Assembly: GCF_008086345.1 (NCBI RefSeq)
Contig: NZ_CP043006.1
Coordinates: forward strand, 124,001 to 188,000
Origin: Chitinophaga sp. XS-30
GTDB taxonomy: Bacteria > Bacteroidota > Bacteroidia > Chitinophagales > Chitinophagaceae
DNA: 64,000 nucleotides
Direction of reading: 5' to 3'
The notes below the pieces were generated by a model that saw nothing but the letters and a program-made list of their open reading frames with translations, was not told the DNA's origin and did not search any database. Below, piece by piece: positions 62,002 to 64,000 of the stretch. How positions within the stretch are numbered: the stretch's first letter is position 1; the number at the start of each line of letters is the position of its first letter. The position numbers and the translations under genes were made by a program.

Positions 62002-63343
62002 CCATGATGGCTTTGTACAACAGGGCGCCTACTTTGGAGGCTCCCCGGAAGTTGAAGTGTGTATAATCCCTGTTTGCCAGTGTTGTATCCCCTTCCACCC
62101 ATTTAGCCATGGCGCCGTCGCCGCCCATGGCGGAATACAGGTTCCAGTAAGCAAGGCCATGGGATTCCGCTACGGTATGCTGCACTTTCAGCAATGCTTT
62201 CACGCCCGGCGCCGTTACATATTTCCCCTGTTTACGGTACGATTTATCCGCCGTGCCAACGATCAGCAGGGAAGTCCGCGGAAAAATGCGGCGGAGGGAA
62301 TCCACCACTTTCACCATCGTTCTCCCGTACCAGTCATATTTTGTGTTTTCCGGTTTGTACAAAACGTTTGCACCGTAATGCAGTACGATCAGGTCGTATG
62401 GGCGGACGGATTGCATCTGCCGCCACATGGAGGTGCTGAGCCTGCCCAGTTCGATGCCGCTGATGCCCCGGAAAGAATAGTTGTCCAGGAAAATGCCCTT
62501 CCTGCTTTCGAAACAGACGCCGTAAAAAGGCACCGGTTTGTCATCCGAAAAACGGAGGGTCAGTGCGCGGGCGGTGCTGTCTGTTGTAAAAGAGCAGGCA
62601 TTGACCTTCCTGTTACCATCGAGGCGGAGCGGTTTATTGTTCACAAATACATCCCGGTTGCCGGAGCCATAGAGCAGGCTCACTTCTTCGAACCGGTTCA
62701 ATCGCTTCTTATGTTTTACTGGCGTATAACGCACCCAGCTATCGGCCGAAGGCAGGAAAACGTGGCCGGATATGCCCAGTTCCGTGCCCTGTGGCGGCGT
62801 ATTCATGAAATGATAATCCGTCCAGTTCCCGGAATAGGTATGCCCGATGGAGGTGCGGAAGCCTGATACTACGGAGGTGGCCGGCACATAGCCTACGCCG
62901 TAGCCGCCGAAGTAAGCCTGGAGACTGTCCCGCAGGTCCTGCGTGATCAGGTCCCCCTCGATCATGGAATCCCCGAAATAGGCGATCCGCACTTTCTTGC
63001 GCTGTCCGGCCCGCAGCGCTTTGAGCGCCTCCACGAAATACTGCATGCCCGGCCCCTGAACACTGTCGGAATGCCCGTAATCCAGAATGCCGGAGTAGGT
63101 GAGGTAATCTCTTTTGATAACGGCCGCCATGACGGTATCCGTTTCCGGTGTGGCCGCAGGCTCCGGAATCACAGCCACGGTATCTTCCGGTGGAGATGAG
63201 CGGAGCTCCGCCAGTATATCCAGCGGGCGTAATGTATGGCTACCTATGGAAAAGTCGTTCGGGACGAAGGAAAGCCCTGCCAGGCAGAGCAAAGTACCCA
63301 TCACAATGACGAGTGGATAGGGATGTTTATTTCCGGTGGGCAT
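61976..63343 (-). CDS. SGNH/GDSL-type hydrolase or acyltransferase, exported (first of two)
   Basis: A 455-residue protein with an N-terminal signal-anchor (about 8-26). SGNH blocks: RIAYFGDSMIEGDLITQDL (block I), DLIVLHYGANVLYK (block III), and NRDYTHFNFRGASKVGALLY (block V). It overlaps the next SGNH gene by 26 bp. The pair with the MBOAT protein suggests an O-acetyl transfer machine similar in logic to AlgI/AlgJ/AlgX or PatA/PatB. The acceptor polymer is not known. Confidence 0.88.
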   Translation of the reverse strand: MPTGNKHPYPLVIVMGTLLCLAGLSFVPNDFSIGSHTLRPLDILAELRSSPPEDTVAVIPEPAATPETDTVMAAVIKRDYLTYSGILDYGHSDSVQGPGMQYFVEALKALRAGQRKKVRIAYFGDSMIEGDLITQDLRDSLQAYFGGYGVGYVPATSVVSGFRTSIGHTYSGNWTDYHFMNTPPQGTELGISGHVFLPSADSWVRYTPVKHKKRLNRFEEVSLLYGSGNRDVFVNNKPLRLDGNRKVNACSFTTDSTARALTLRFSDDKPVPFYGVCFESRKGIFLDNYSFRGISGIELGRLSTSMWRQMQSVRPYDLIVLHYGANVLYKPENTKYDWYGRTMVKVVDSLRRIFPRTSLLIVGTADKSYRKQGKYVTAPGVKALLKVQHTVAESHGLAYWNLYSAMGGDGAMAKWVEGDTTLANRDYTHFNFRGASKVGALLYKAIMDEYQEETF

Positions 63344-63405
63344 ATTCGGATGAATTGGAACTGCGCGACGTATATCCGTCTCCGTATTTTTTCACGGCTG
63401 CAAAG

Positions 63406-63921
63406 CTATTGTTTTGCGAGCTTTAAATCACCATCCAGTTCATATAATTTGTTATGTTTGATCACGGCCGTTACCCTGTCTATCCAAACCTGCCCCGCTG
63501 TGGAGTAGTTGGACTGGATCAGTTTTTTCAGCCATTCCCCATAATCATCATTCCCTTTCATGGCGGTGAACCATCTTTTCCGGGTCACCAGTCTTGCGAA
63601 ATACCGGTAGGAAGCGGTATCCGATTCAAATTCACGGTACACGGAGCGGTAAGTTTCCCCGCGTTTGGCCAGGTTGTTCTTTCCCACGATCCCGAAATGA
63701 TTCCTCAGCAACCGGGCATTTTTGCTGGTGCCCAGGCCGGATTCCAGCATGGCTACGCCAAGTATTATGCTGGCCGGAACACCGGTTTCTTTCATCAGGT
63801 TAACAGCAACGGGTTCAAATTTCTGACGATACTTTTTCAGGGTTTGGGTTTGCTGCGATGAAGCGGCCATGGTGGTAACCAGGATGCCGCTGAGCAGCAG
63901 TTGTTTTTTTACGGAAAGCAT
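63406..63921 (-). CDS. Glucosaminidase domain protein (GH73-type)
   Basis: A 171-residue protein with a signal peptide (about 1-23). The glucosaminidase core is visible: ETGVPASIILGVAMLESGLG with the catalytic Glu, then TSKNARLLRNHFGIVGKN, YREFESDTASYRYFARLVT and RVTAVIKHNKLYELDGDL. It cleaves peptidoglycan glycan chains. It is upstream of the O-acylation cluster (62 bp gap), which may link it to cell-wall or polymer modification. Confidence 0.88.
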   Translation of the reverse strand: MLSVKKQLLLSGILVTTMAASSQQTQTLKKYRQKFEPVAVNLMKETGVPASIILGVAMLESGLGTSKNARLLRNHFGIVGKNNLAKRGETYRSVYREFESDTASYRYFARLVTRKRWFTAMKGNDDYGEWLKKLIQSNYSTAGQVWIDRVTAVIKHNKLYELDGDLKLAKQ

Positions 63922-64000
63922 GCGCTTGTTTTAAATGAGCCGATCTGCACGGTATGACTGTTTCACAAGCGCAAAATTAGGTTAATCAAGATACATAAAA

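Overview
The window looks like a Bacteroidota chromosome, most likely Chitinophagaceae (Chitinophaga-like). Supporting signs are a SusC/SusD pair with FecR and ECF sigma factors, a T9SS type A sorting domain, TANNTTTG-type -7 boxes, and tra/mob genes of the CTnDOT/DUF4133-DUF4134 type. Species cannot be fixed from the sequence alone.

The window falls into two parts that meet at a tRNA-Pro gene (35990-36064). Positions 1 to about 35990 read as the right part of an integrative conjugative element (ICE) that runs off the left edge. From the tRNA inward there is a tyrosine integrase, an excisionase-like HTH protein, a three-gene paralogous family of unknown function, a small ORF, a candidate oriT, a MobC-type relaxosome protein, a relaxase and a VirD4-type coupling protein. 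Cargo follows (about 3.7-27 kb). At the left edge are a RteC-type regulator and the start of the tra operon (TraE, then TraF cut by the edge).

The cargo is AT-richer and looser than its surroundings. It holds a SusC/SusD outer-membrane import pair with two ECF sigma factors and one FecR (plus a remnant of a second FecR); a T9SS-secreted protein; two TlpA-like thioredoxin proteins; a MauE-type redox membrane protein; and four paralogous small exported proteins sharing a Cys-containing signature. It also has a NUMOD4/NUMOD1 protein with a degenerate HNH, a Clp-fold SDH-type protease with a small partner ORF, a DUF6166-like protein, a lipoprotein with a probable papain-like domain, and two orphan antitoxin-like genes. 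About 15-20 copies of a roughly 27-bp arm (core TGTCTTCTGACC), many in inverted pairs, lie between the cargo genes at 4.6-23.4 kb; I did not see them in the conjugation backbone or the chromosome.

From 36 kb to the end the sequence is GC-richer housekeeping chromosome: a quinone oxidoreductase with a divergent HxlR regulator, tRNA-Ser(GCT), an M13 peptidase, RarA, PBP1C paired with a frameshifted alpha-2-macroglobulin, a ModF-like double ABC ATPase, an ElaA-type acetyltransferase, a SUKH protein, a DUF6452/DUF6048 pair behind uvrA, fabF, an MBOAT plus two SGNH proteins (a polymer O-acylation locus), and a glucosaminidase.

The candidate undescribed system is the cargo set of small exported Cys proteins with MauE and TlpA-like partners. 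It plausibly forms an exported, redox-handled protein family linked to SusCD uptake and T9SS secretion, but this is inference.
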